Shown: one piece after another, positions 1-10,109 of the stretch
How positions within the stretch are numbered: the stretch's first letter is position 1
How the letters are laid out: every line of letters starts with the position of its first letter
NCBI GenBank assembly: GCA_046047495.1
Contig: JBJOHV010000079.1
Span: forward strand, 1 to 12,097
Direction of reading: 5' to 3'
DNA length: 12,097 nt
Origin: NORP240 sp046047495
GTDB taxonomy: Bacteria; Pseudomonadota; Gammaproteobacteria; Pseudomonadales; Pseudohongiellaceae
The notes under the pieces: model-generated
What the model saw: only the letters and a program-made list of their open reading frames with translations
Database searches by the model: none
What the model was told of the DNA's origin: nothing
Made by a program: the position numbers and the translations under genes

Positions 1-431
1 TCGTTGAGCAGGGCCTGCAGGTCCGCCACCTGTTGGGGAAAATGCTGCGGCCCCAGCCGTGAACCATAACGCAGGGCTGCCGCGGTGAAGGGATCGGTGC
101 CCGGCGCGCGGCCCACCCCCAGATCCACCCGCCCCGGATACAGGGTCTGCAACAACTTGAAATTCTCGGCCACCTTGAACGGGCTGTAGTGGGGCAGCAT
201 GACCCCGCCGGAGCCGATGCGGATACGGGAGGTTTCCGCGCCAAGCCGACCCAGCAGCACTTCCGGTGCGCAGCCCGCCAGGGCATCGGAGGCATGGTGT
301 TCCGCCAGCCAGTATCGGTGATAGCCCATGGCATCGCAGGCGCGGGCCAGCTGCAGGGTTTCCTGCAGGGCGACAGCCGCTGTGCTGCCGCTGCGAATGG
401 GGGACTGGTCCAGGACAGACAGCTTGATCAT
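1..431 (-). CDS. LLM-class (luciferase-like) flavin-dependent oxidoreductase, N-terminal part
   Basis: This is the first 143 residues of a gene that runs off the left edge; the family is usually about 330 residues, so less than half is visible. The protein begins MIKLSVLDQSPIRSG, the typical first strand and loop of the bacterial luciferase TIM barrel. It continues with WLAEHH at residues 42-46, APEVLLGRLGAETSRIRIGS at about 55-74, GVMLPHYSPFKVAE at 76-89 and LYPGRVDLGVGRAPGTDP at about 97-114. These are hallmarks of the 'luciferase family oxidoreductase, group 1' branch (YhbW-like). Such proteins are cytoplasmic and bind reduced FMN for monooxygenase or reductase chemistry; the substrate cannot be read from sequence. 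The ATG at 431-429 has a GAGGA-like ribosome site about 10 nt upstream. The gene is divergent from the EamA exporter across 149 bp, in which I found no convincing sigma-70 promoter on either strand. Family assignment is firm; the specific role is unknown. Confidence 0.9.
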   Translation of the reverse strand, partial: MIKLSVLDQSPIRSGSTAAVALQETLQLARACDAMGYHRYWLAEHHASDALAGCAPEVLLGRLGAETSRIRIGSGGVMLPHYSPFKVAENFKLLQTLYPGRVDLGVGRAPGTDPFTAAALRYGSRLGPQHFPQQVADLQALLN

Positions 432-580
432 GCCGGGTGCTTCCTCATCGACCGCCTCAGGGGGACGGCATTGGGCCTGGGCGGGCCGAGAGGTTACCAT
501 GGCGGGCATCCGTCAACCACCAGGCAGAATCTGGCAGACAGGACCTCAAGGCCCACCTGCAGCCCCTTTAGGATTTCTCC

Positions 581-1492
581 ATGAACCCCCATATCCTGCG
601 CTCCCATCTCGCACTGATCCTGGCCATGGTGCTATGGGGAAGCTCGTTCGTGGCATTGAAAGCGGCGGTCAGTGACATGGCACCCATGATCGTGGTGCTG
701 CTGCGCATGGTGATTGGCAGTGTCGGTTTCCTGATGGTGTGGCCCTGGATCCGGGCCGGCTTCCGTTACCAGCCGGGCGACTGGCGCTACCTGGGCGGTA
801 TGGCACTGTTCGAACCCTGCCTGTACTTCGTCTTCGAGGCCAACGGCCTGCGCTTCACCAGTGCCGGTCAGGCCGGCCTGATCACCGCCATGCTGCCCTT
901 GATGGTGGCGGCGGCAGCCGCGGTCTTTCTCAAGGAATCCATCACCCGGCGCCAATGGGCCGGTTTCCTCATCGCCGTGGTCGGGGTGATCTGGATGAGC
1001 GTGTCGGGCGATGTCAGCCAGCAGGCGCCCAACCCCCTGCTGGGCAACTTTCTGCAGCTGCTGGCCATGGTGTGTGCGGTGGGTTACACCCTGATGATCA
1101 AGTCCCTTGTGCAACGCTACTCGGCCTTCGTGCTGACCGCCATCCAGTGTTTCATCGGCGCGGTGTTCTTTTTCCCGCTCGCCCTGTTGGCGGACTGGCC
1201 GGCCCAGATCAGCTGGCCCCTGGCCGGCATCCTGTTGTACCTGGGTCTGGTCATCACACTGGGCACCTATGGATTGTTCAACTACTCCCTGTCCCATCTG
1301 CGGGCCTCGGTGGCGGCCGGCTATACCAATCTGCTGCCGGCGTTTGCCCTGATGTTCTCCATGGTGCTGTTGGGGGAACGCCTCACCACACCCCAATGGC
1401 TGGCCATTGCCGTGATCGTTTTCGGTGTCTTCATCAGCCAGTGGCATACCCCTCAAACAGGGCCTGAGGTGCCTCCGGCAGCGACTGGGTAA
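581..1492 (+). CDS. EamA-family (drug/metabolite transporter superfamily) permease
   Basis: An inner-membrane transporter of 303 residues, the usual size for the family. Ten hydrophobic segments are visible, at roughly 7-28, 34-56, 70-90, 97-117, 126-143, 154-174, 182-203, 214-236, 245-265 and 273-288. They form two EamA repeats (about 9-140 and 154-286). The first helix carries the characteristic MVLWGSSFVALK. The second repeat ends with LLPAFALMFSMVLLGE followed by a conserved-type last helix. Relatives export amino acids or other small metabolites, or have unknown substrates; nothing here fixes the substrate. The ATG at 581 is preceded by AGGAT at 570-574 with a 6-nt spacer, which supports this start. 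The gene stands alone on this strand, is divergent from the flavin oxidoreductase and ends 12 nt before a palindrome that may serve as its transcription end. Confidence 0.92.
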   Translation: MNPHILRSHLALILAMVLWGSSFVALKAAVSDMAPMIVVLLRMVIGSVGFLMVWPWIRAGFRYQPGDWRYLGGMALFEPCLYFVFEANGLRFTSAGQAGLITAMLPLMVAAAAAVFLKESITRRQWAGFLIAVVGVIWMSVSGDVSQQAPNPLLGNFLQLLAMVCAVGYTLMIKSLVQRYSAFVLTAIQCFIGAVFFFPLALLADWPAQISWPLAGILLYLGLVITLGTYGLFNYSLSHLRASVAAGYTNLLPAFALMFSMVLLGERLTTPQWLAIAVIVFGVFISQWHTPQTGPEVPPAATG

Positions 1493-1504
1493 CTGGAAAT
1501 TGGC

Positions 1505-1553
1505 ATTTAAGGGGACGGAGGGATTAAAAAGTAATCCCTCCGTCCCCTTAAAT
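1505..1553. repeat. REP-like palindrome between convergent genes (possible bidirectional terminator)
   Basis: A perfect 22-bp inverted repeat: arms 1505-1526 and 1532-1553 around a 5-nt loop (AAAAG). The arm centre is GGGGACGGAGGGATTA and its complement. The outermost base of the right arm is the last base of the DUF5916 stop codon on the minus strand; the left arm starts 12 nt after the EamA stop. There is no strong T-tract after either arm, so it is not a textbook rho-independent terminator, but its place between convergent genes would suit a two-way terminator. From memory, this GGGGACGGAGGG palindrome resembles short repetitive elements found in many copies in some gammaproteobacterial genomes, some associated with REP-type (RAYT) transposases. 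I could not check that here. No RAYT gene is in the window. Confidence 0.75.
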
Positions 1554-3799
1554 TAATTGAAGACGTCGAAGATGTAGCTGTACTTGATGATGAATTCCCG
1601 CGCCCGCTCCTGGGGTGCGCCAAAGCCGCTTTCATCCACCTCGTTGTACACCAGGTACAGACCGCTGTTGGCGGATTGCAGCCAGGAGAAGCGGATGTTG
1701 GTGGCGATCACGTCATCCCGCTCGTTGTACTGCACAAGGGTCTGCAGGGACATGCGGGGAGTGAACGAATAGGTCAGGCGCAGACGGGCCAGGTTGACCT
1801 TGAAGTCGCCGTTCGGCACCGGCAGGCTGACGTCGTTGTAGGTCCAGGACAGCTGGGAATTGAACTTCTCGCCAACCCGGAAGCGCACCGTGGGATCCAG
1901 GTTGACCCGGTCGCCGCCGAAGAAACCACCGATGCGGCTCTGCAGATTGAGGGACAGGGGCGCCGACTGGTCGGTCTGGAACACCAACTGGGCCTCGTCG
2001 TGTTCGTACTCACCCGCCGGCACCACCACACCGCTGACGATACTGAACGGCGTCTTGACCCCTTCCCGTGTGCGATTCCAGCCGGTGTGAATCTCGTAGC
2101 CGTTCTGGAATTCCCAGTGGCTGTCGGTGTGCATCTGGGATGATTCCACGAAGCCGCTGGGGTCCTTGTACTCCTGGTAGGACATGTGGGGACGGATCTC
2201 GTGCAATCCCCACAGATCATTGGGCCGGATGCGCCGCATCCAGCGGCCATTCAGCTTGGTATAGTCGCGGCGGGACAGGAAGCCCACTTCCGGATTGAAG
2301 TTCTTCTGCACCTCGGCATAGCCACCGCTGAAGTCCCAGTTGATGTCACTGTAGGTGGCGGTCATGCCGAAGGCCTGGTCGTCGCCACTGAGGCCCGGAG
2401 TATCGGTCTGGGCCGCCCAGCCGGTGATCTGGGTCTCGTCACCGATGCCCCAGCGGCCGTCGATGCCGTAGGTGCGGTTGTAGTCGTCCTCGCCAACCAC
2501 ACGGGCCGGGCCATCACCATCCCGCTCCACGAACATGAAGCCCACGGAAGACCGGTTAGGCAGATCCTGGCTGATGCGGGCCACGGAAAAATCGTTGGCG
2601 GAAGCCACTCCCTCCAGACTCTCGGTTCGCATGCGCAGCAGGCCAACATTGGTGTTGCCGCCGACCCGACCGGACAGGCGTGCGCCACCGTCGATGGGAA
2701 TCTGGGCACCACCGGGACCGACGCCGATGCGGCGGCTGAAGAACAATTCCGCCTCACGGGGATTACCCACGGCGAACTGGCCGGCGTTTTCCAGGAAGAA
2801 GGGCCGCTTCTCCGGGAAGAACAGGCTGAAGCGATCCAGGTTGACCTGCAGATCGTCCACTTCCACCTGGGCGAAGTCGGTGTTGTAGGTGGCATCGAGA
2901 GTGAGGCTGGAGGTCACCGAGTATTTCAGATCGAAACCGAATTCCTCCTCCTGCCGGGTGCCCGCGGCATTGCGGCCACCGCGCTCCGACTTCACCAGGG
3001 CATAGGGGGTCACCAGCAGATTGCGGCGTCGTGGCACGGCGACTCCCTGCACGGTGCCGGCTTCCGATACCCGGTTGAGGTTGTATTGAATGTCCAGCGG
3101 CGCCCAGTAGGCCACTTCGTTGTTGCGGCGGATGTTGCGCTGAAAGTTGATCCCCCAGGTCTGCACGTCCTCATTGCCGTAGCGCAGGGAGCGGAAGGGG
3201 ATTTCCATCTCCGCGCTCCAGCCGAACTCTCCCACGGCGGTGCGCACCTCCCAGGTGGTGTCCCAGTTGAGGTTGAAGCCACCGCCGCCGCCACCGCCGC
3301 CTCCGAAGCCACCGCTGGCGGCCTCGTTGATGACCTGGGCATCGTATTCCACGCCGGCGGGGTTGGTACCGAAGATGAAACCGTTCTGACGGTCCCGCAG
3401 GCCGTCGATGATGACCTGGAAGCTGTCGGTGTCATTGAGGGAGGAATCGCGGCGGCTGTCGGTGACCAGGATACCCTCCGGGCTGTCGTCGTAGGCCATG
3501 ACCCCGATGTAGAGTGCCGTGTCCGTGTAACCCACATAGACTTCAGTGCGCTGGGTGGCCGGCTGTCCGGCGTTGGGGCGCACCTGGGTGAAGCCCGTGG
3601 CTGGAATGGCATTGCGCCAGGTGGGATCGCTGTTGACGATACCGTCCATCAGCGGTCGGGACTCCAGCGCCACAGCCTGTATGCTGGGGCCCACTCTCTG
3701 CGATTCCACCGGTTGGGCCATGACCGAAGGCATGGTCACCAATGCCATCGCTCCGCTCACCACCACTGCGCCGATCCCTCTGTTGTGAACCACAGCCAT
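1553..3799 (-). CDS. DUF5916 protein: carbohydrate-binding-like N-terminal domain plus outer-membrane barrel-like C-terminal domain
   Basis: A 748-residue exported protein. The ATG at 3799-3797 is chosen over upstream in-frame starts because GGAGA lies 6 nt before it. It also gives a clean signal peptide: MAVVHNRGIG, a hydrophobic stretch, then cleavage probably after ...PSVMA (residue 28). Residues about 40-235 match the CBM9-like domain of DUF5916 proteins, with YVGYTDTALYIGVMAYD, DSFQVIIDG, NGFIFGTNPAGVEYDAQ and MEIPFRSLRYG. The rest is the DUF5916 domain, with the diagnostic DATYNTDFAQVEVDDLQVNL and FFPEKRPFFLE (327-337), then alternating beta strands ending YSYIFDVFN. The aromatic-rich end and strand pattern suggest an outer-membrane beta-barrel, but the terminal residue is Asn rather than Phe/Trp. 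Relatives are often labelled 'hydrolase' or 'carbohydrate-binding' without proof; function is unknown. A run of nine glycines (166-174) interrupts the first domain. No partner gene lies downstream; the convergent neighbour is the EamA gene. Confidence 0.9.
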   Translation of the reverse strand: MAVVHNRGIGAVVVSGAMALVTMPSVMAQPVESQRVGPSIQAVALESRPLMDGIVNSDPTWRNAIPATGFTQVRPNAGQPATQRTEVYVGYTDTALYIGVMAYDDSPEGILVTDSRRDSSLNDTDSFQVIIDGLRDRQNGFIFGTNPAGVEYDAQVINEAASGGFGGGGGGGGGFNLNWDTTWEVRTAVGEFGWSAEMEIPFRSLRYGNEDVQTWGINFQRNIRRNNEVAYWAPLDIQYNLNRVSEAGTVQGVAVPRRRNLLVTPYALVKSERGGRNAAGTRQEEEFGFDLKYSVTSSLTLDATYNTDFAQVEVDDLQVNLDRFSLFFPEKRPFFLENAGQFAVGNPREAELFFSRRIGVGPGGAQIPIDGGARLSGRVGGNTNVGLLRMRTESLEGVASANDFSVARISQDLPNRSSVGFMFVERDGDGPARVVGEDDYNRTYGIDGRWGIGDETQITGWAAQTDTPGLSGDDQAFGMTATYSDINWDFSGGYAEVQKNFNPEVGFLSRRDYTKLNGRWMRRIRPNDLWGLHEIRPHMSYQEYKDPSGFVESSQMHTDSHWEFQNGYEIHTGWNRTREGVKTPFSIVSGVVVPAGEYEHDEAQLVFQTDQSAPLSLNLQSRIGGFFGGDRVNLDPTVRFRVGEKFNSQLSWTYNDVSLPVPNGDFKVNLARLRLTYSFTPRMSLQTLVQYNERDDVIATNIRFSWLQSANSGLYLVYNEVDESGFGAPQERAREFIIKYSYIFDVFN
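3278..3304 (-). repeat. Nine-glycine codon run inside the DUF5916 gene
   Basis: A GGN codon tract encodes nine consecutive glycines (residues 166-174 of the 748-residue protein), flanked by SGGF and FNLNWD. It falls between the NPAGVEYDAQV strand and the TTWEVRT strand of the CBM9-like domain, where a surface loop is expected. The near-repetitive GGC/GGT triplets make slippage-driven length change possible. The reading frame is intact through it. Confidence 0.7.
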
Positions 3800-3805
3800 G
3801 TCGAT

Positions 3806-3810
3806 TCTCC
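3806..3810 (-). promoter_or_regulatory. Ribosome binding site deciding the DUF5916 start
   Basis: On the minus strand GGAGA is followed by 6 nt (ATCGAC) and the ATG at 3799-3797. The next upstream in-frame ATG (3817-3815) has no purine-rich site before it, and the farthest (3898) would put a long non-signal stretch before the signal peptide. A possible promoter further up is TTGTTT, 17 nt, GATTAT on the minus strand (about 3849-3821); it is weak. A perfect TTGACA at 3954-3949 (minus) has no convincing -10 partner. Confidence 0.65.
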
Positions 3811-3970
3811 GCACCATAATCAGTTGAATTTGCTGACAAAACAAAGCCGCAGAAAGTAGTGAATCGGGGCTCAAATTGCAAGCGGCTATCGGTGACAAAT
3901 GGTGACGGTGCGACTGCCTGCCGTTGGCATTTCAAACCATGCAGTTAGTGTCAAAAAGAGCATCAGTCAG

Positions 3971-4087
3971 TGATGGTCGCTGTCGGCAATTGCCCGGGCG
4001 ACACGCCGTGAATACGTCCATGTAGGCTCGGACGCGCCATCCATGGCGCGTACGGTCGCCCGGTCAATCGCCCACAGCGACCCATCA
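3971..4087 (+). repeat. Dispersed fold-back repeat, copy 1 (58-nt core with long complementary arms)
   Basis: The core at 4000-4057 begins GACACGCCGTGAATAC, contains TGTAGGCTCGG and ends ACGGTC. It matches 10001-10058 at 50 of 58 positions in the same orientation. Inside the core is an 8-bp hairpin (4032-4039 with 4044-4051, loop TCCA). The core is closed by long arms, 3971-4002 pairing with 4055-4087: 29 of 32 left-arm positions pair, with three mismatches and one bulged base (4081). The arm sequence outside the core is unlike that of copy 2. The element lies in the divergent gap, 171 bp upstream of the DUF5916 start and 414 bp upstream of acnA. That position does not fit a terminator for either gene. 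Orientation is set by the core reading GACACGCCGT to ACGGTC. Confidence 0.85.
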
Positions 4088-4168
4088 ATGCCATGCCGGG
4101 TTCAATGCGGCTTCGATCGATTCACCAATATCGACAACGACGGCGGGGACCGGCAGTGATCTGCGAGC

Positions 4169-4305
4169 CAGCGGGGGGCACAGTGGGTGGCGGCAATCAA
4201 AGACCAGCGCTGAGCGCAGAAAAAAGACCGCCTTCCAGGGCTTTTTTCGGAGCGAAGGCACCCGGGACGGGCGCGGTCTGCCGCCACCCCCTGTGCCGCC
4301 CGCTG
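4169..4305. repeat. Second long hairpin upstream of acnA, unrelated in sequence to the fold-back repeat
   Basis: Arms 4169-4195 and 4279-4305 pair at 25 of 27 positions (left arm contains GGCACAG and GGGTGGCGGCA). After a 6-nt bulge (4196-4201) pairing resumes with GACC/GGTC (4202-4205 with 4275-4278) and GCGC/GCGC (4207-4210 with 4271-4274). Near the apex GAAAAAAG (4219-4226) pairs with CTTTTTTC (4241-4248). Weak complementarity continues outward to about 4143 and 4330. It shares no core with the 3971-4087 element. It lies about 155 bp before the proposed acnA -10 box, so it is probably outside the acnA mRNA if that promoter is used. The run of T at 4242-4247 could help terminate leftward or rightward transcripts, but no gene ends here. 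The rest of 4088-4459 holds nothing else I can support. Confidence 0.75.
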
Positions 4306-4459
4306 AGCCATGCACCGGTCTCTTCCCGCCGCAACCCCTGTTCCTCCCGCTGGGCCTGTGCACCAACATGCCGATTCCTGGACCTAAGCTGGCATGGATG
4401 CCTGCGCACGGAATGTGTAACAAATGCTCCGACCCCGGTGTTATGCACCCCGGCGCCTG

Positions 4460-4468
4460 TGCTTTAAT
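4460..4468 (+). promoter_or_regulatory. Candidate extended -10 promoter for acnA
   Basis: TGC followed by TTTAAT forms an extended -10 element (TG, one base, then 5 of 6 matches to TATAAT). No good -35 box lies 16-18 nt upstream, which is normal for extended -10 promoters. Transcription would start near 4475 and leave a leader of about 27 nt before the acnA ATG. An imperfect palindrome GGTG-N5-CACC (4437-4449) covers the -35 zone and could be an operator; this is only a possibility. Confidence 0.4.
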
Positions 4469-4487
4469 CAGAGCCTCCCCGCAGCCA

Positions 4488-4493
4488 AGAGGA
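4488..4493 (+). promoter_or_regulatory. Ribosome binding site deciding the acnA start
   Basis: AGAGGA is followed by 8 nt and the ATG at 4502. An in-frame ATG at 4424 exists, but it lies upstream of the proposed promoter and would add 26 residues rich in Arg, Cys and Pro that are foreign to the family. The start at 4502 gives MTGSQLRRDSIREL, which fits the AcnA N-terminus. Confidence 0.75.
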
Positions 4494-4501
4494 CCTGGAT
4501 C

Positions 4502-7147
<2,646 letters not shown>

Positions 7148-7170
7148 GGACTGGAGATGACGAGGCCATC

Positions 7171-8570
<1,400 letters not shown>

Positions 8571-8574
<4 letters not shown>

Positions 8575-9947
8575 CCCTGCAATCCATCAATCCCGCCACT
8601 GGCGCCCTGCTGAACACCTACACACCCCACAGCGACGCGGAGGTGGCTGCCGCCATTGCCGCCGCGGACCAGGCCTTTCGCCGCTGGCGAGACTCCGACA
8701 TGGATGTGCGCACGCAGTGCCTGCGCAAGGCGGCCGCCATCCTGCGGGAACGCAAGCAGGAATACGGATTACTGATAACCCGGGAAATGGGCAAGCCCAT
8801 CGGTCAGGCGCTGGCCGAGGTGGAAAAATGCGCCGCCGGCTGTGAACACTATGCGGAACAGGGTCCCCGGTACCTGGAGCCGGAGATGGTCAAAACCGCT
8901 ATGCCAGAGAGCTTCGTCAGCTTTGAGCCCCTCGGTGTGATCCTGGCGGTGATGCCCTGGAATTTCCCATTCTGGCAGGTGTTCCGCTTCGCCGCCCCGG
9001 CCCTGCTGGCGGGCAATGCCGGACTGCTCAAGCACGCCAGCAATGTCAGCGGCTGCGCCCTGGCCATAGAAACCGTGTTAAGGGACGCGGGTTTCCCGGC
9101 CGGATTGTTCCGCAGCCTGTTGCTGGAGAGCCGCCGGGTGGAGGCGGTCATCAAGCATCCCCTGGTAAGTGCAGTCACCCTTACCGGCAGCGGTCCGGCC
9201 GGTGCCGCCGTGGCTTCGACCGCCGGACAGCACCTCAAGAAGAGCGTCCTGGAATTGGGCGGCAACGATGCCTATGTGGTGTTGAAGGACGCCGACCTGA
9301 ATCTGGCAGCCCGCATCTGCGTGCACAGCCGCCTCAACAATGCAGGGCAGACCTGTATTGCCGCCAAACGCCTCATTGTGGACTCTTCCGTGGCCGATGC
9401 CTTCGAAGATCTCGTCCTGCAGGAATTGGGCAACTACCCCTGCGGCAACCCGGAATCACCGGATACAAAAATGGGCCCCCTGGCACGACCTGACTTGCGG
9501 GATGAGTTGCAGCATCAGGTGGACGCCAGCATTGCCGCCGGCGCCCGCTGCCTGCGGGGTGGCAGCATTCCGGCCGGTAACGGCGCATTTTATCCGGCCA
9601 CCCTGCTGACCGACATCACACCTGACATGCCGGCCTTCCGGGAGGAGCTGTTTGGCCCCGTGGTTTGCATCGTCCGCGCGGATGATGAAGAGGCGGCCAT
9701 CGCCCTGGCCAACGACTCCCAGTTCGGCTTGGGCGCCGCGGTGTTCAGCCGTGACATGGACAAGGCGCGACACATCGCCACCCACCGGCTGGAGGCCGGC
9801 ACCTGCGTGGTGAACGATTTCGTCCGCTCCGACCCGCTGCTGCCCTTCGGTGGCATCAAGCAGAGTGGCTACGGGCGCGAACTGTCCCACTTCGGCATCC
9901 GGGAGTTCGTCAACATCAAGACGGTGTATGTCGGCACGGGCAAGTGA
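8571..9947 (+). CDS. sad: Succinate-semialdehyde dehydrogenase, Sad/YneI type (aldehyde dehydrogenase family)
   Basis: A 458-residue aldehyde dehydrogenase, the short length (about 460) typical of the Sad/YneI branch. It oxidises an aldehyde, most likely succinate semialdehyde to succinate, with NAD(P)+. Catalytic residues are present: Asn131 in MPWNFPFWQVFRFAAP, Lys154 in LLKHASN, general-base Glu228 in LELGGNDAYVVL, and nucleophile Cys262 in NNAGQTCIAAKR. EELFGPV and the C-terminal PFGGIKQSGYGRELSHFGIREF also match Sad. The start ATG shares 4 bp (ATGA) with the fumC stop, indicating translational coupling. It closes the operon; 25 nt after its stop comes the second fold-back repeat. Substrate is inferred from the subfamily and TCA context; a related C4-C5 semialdehyde cannot be excluded, and the cofactor preference is not visible. 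Confidence 0.88.
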
Positions 9948-9972
9948 TTGGGTGAGTGAGTCTCGATAGCCC

Positions 9973-10086
9973 GTCTCTGTGGGGAGGCAGGGCAACGGGA
10001 GACACGCCGTAAATACTTCCCTGTAGGCTCGGGCGCGACATCCCTGTCGCGCACGGTCTCCCGTTGCCCTGCCTCCTCACAGAGAC
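9973..10086 (+). repeat. Dispersed fold-back repeat, copy 2, between convergent genes
   Basis: The core at 10001-10058 begins GACACGCCGTAAATAC and matches copy 1 at 50 of 58 positions in the same orientation. The inner hairpin is 10033-10040 with 10045-10052, loop TCCC. The outer arms 9973-10003 and 10056-10086 pair at 30 of 31 positions, and the exception (G9982 with T10077) would be a G-U pair in a plus-strand transcript. The arms run GTCTCTGTGGGGAGGCAGGG inward and share no sequence with copy 1 outside the core. The element fills the gap between the sad stop (25 nt away) and the antiporter stop (23 nt away). It could fold in either transcript as a terminator or 3'-end stabiliser, although no T-tract follows. 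Confidence 0.88.
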
Positions 10087-10109
10087 TGCATCGTGCCAAT
10101 CGTCGAGTC

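Noticed and set aside
2186..3859. Long open frame on the plus strand (557 codons) opposite the DUF5916 gene
   Set aside because: It is antisense to a gene with clear family motifs and a ribosome site; the product is low-complexity, rich in Gly, Ala, Val and His, with no domain. Long shadow frames are expected in GC-rich DNA.
3800..3898. Upstream in-frame starts for the DUF5916 protein at 3898 and 3817
   Set aside because: Neither has a ribosome site, and they would bury the signal peptide; the ATG at 3799 has GGAGA 6 nt upstream.
3949..3954. Perfect TTGACA (minus strand) as the -35 box of the DUF5916 promoter
   Set aside because: No acceptable -10 hexamer lies 15-19 nt downstream, so a match to six bases alone is not enough.
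4219..4248. GAAAAAAG/CTTTTTTC stem considered as a rho-independent terminator
   Set aside because: No gene ends nearby on either strand, and the stem before the T-run is not GC-rich; it is better explained as the apex of the long hairpin.
4409..4431. CGGA-N15-TCCG ends around an AT-rich segment upstream of acnA, considered as a regulator site
   Set aside because: Only the four outer bases pair, and it does not match the CRP, FNR or Fur consensus that I know.
4093..4467. Small plus-strand frames (70-124 codons) upstream of acnA
   Set aside because: They run through the long hairpin, have no good ribosome sites, and give Arg/Pro/Cys-rich products without any motif.
4424..4501. Upstream in-frame start that would extend AcnA by 26 residues
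   Set aside because: It lies before the likely promoter, lacks a ribosome site and adds residues foreign to AcnA; the ATG at 4502 has AGAGGA at proper spacing.
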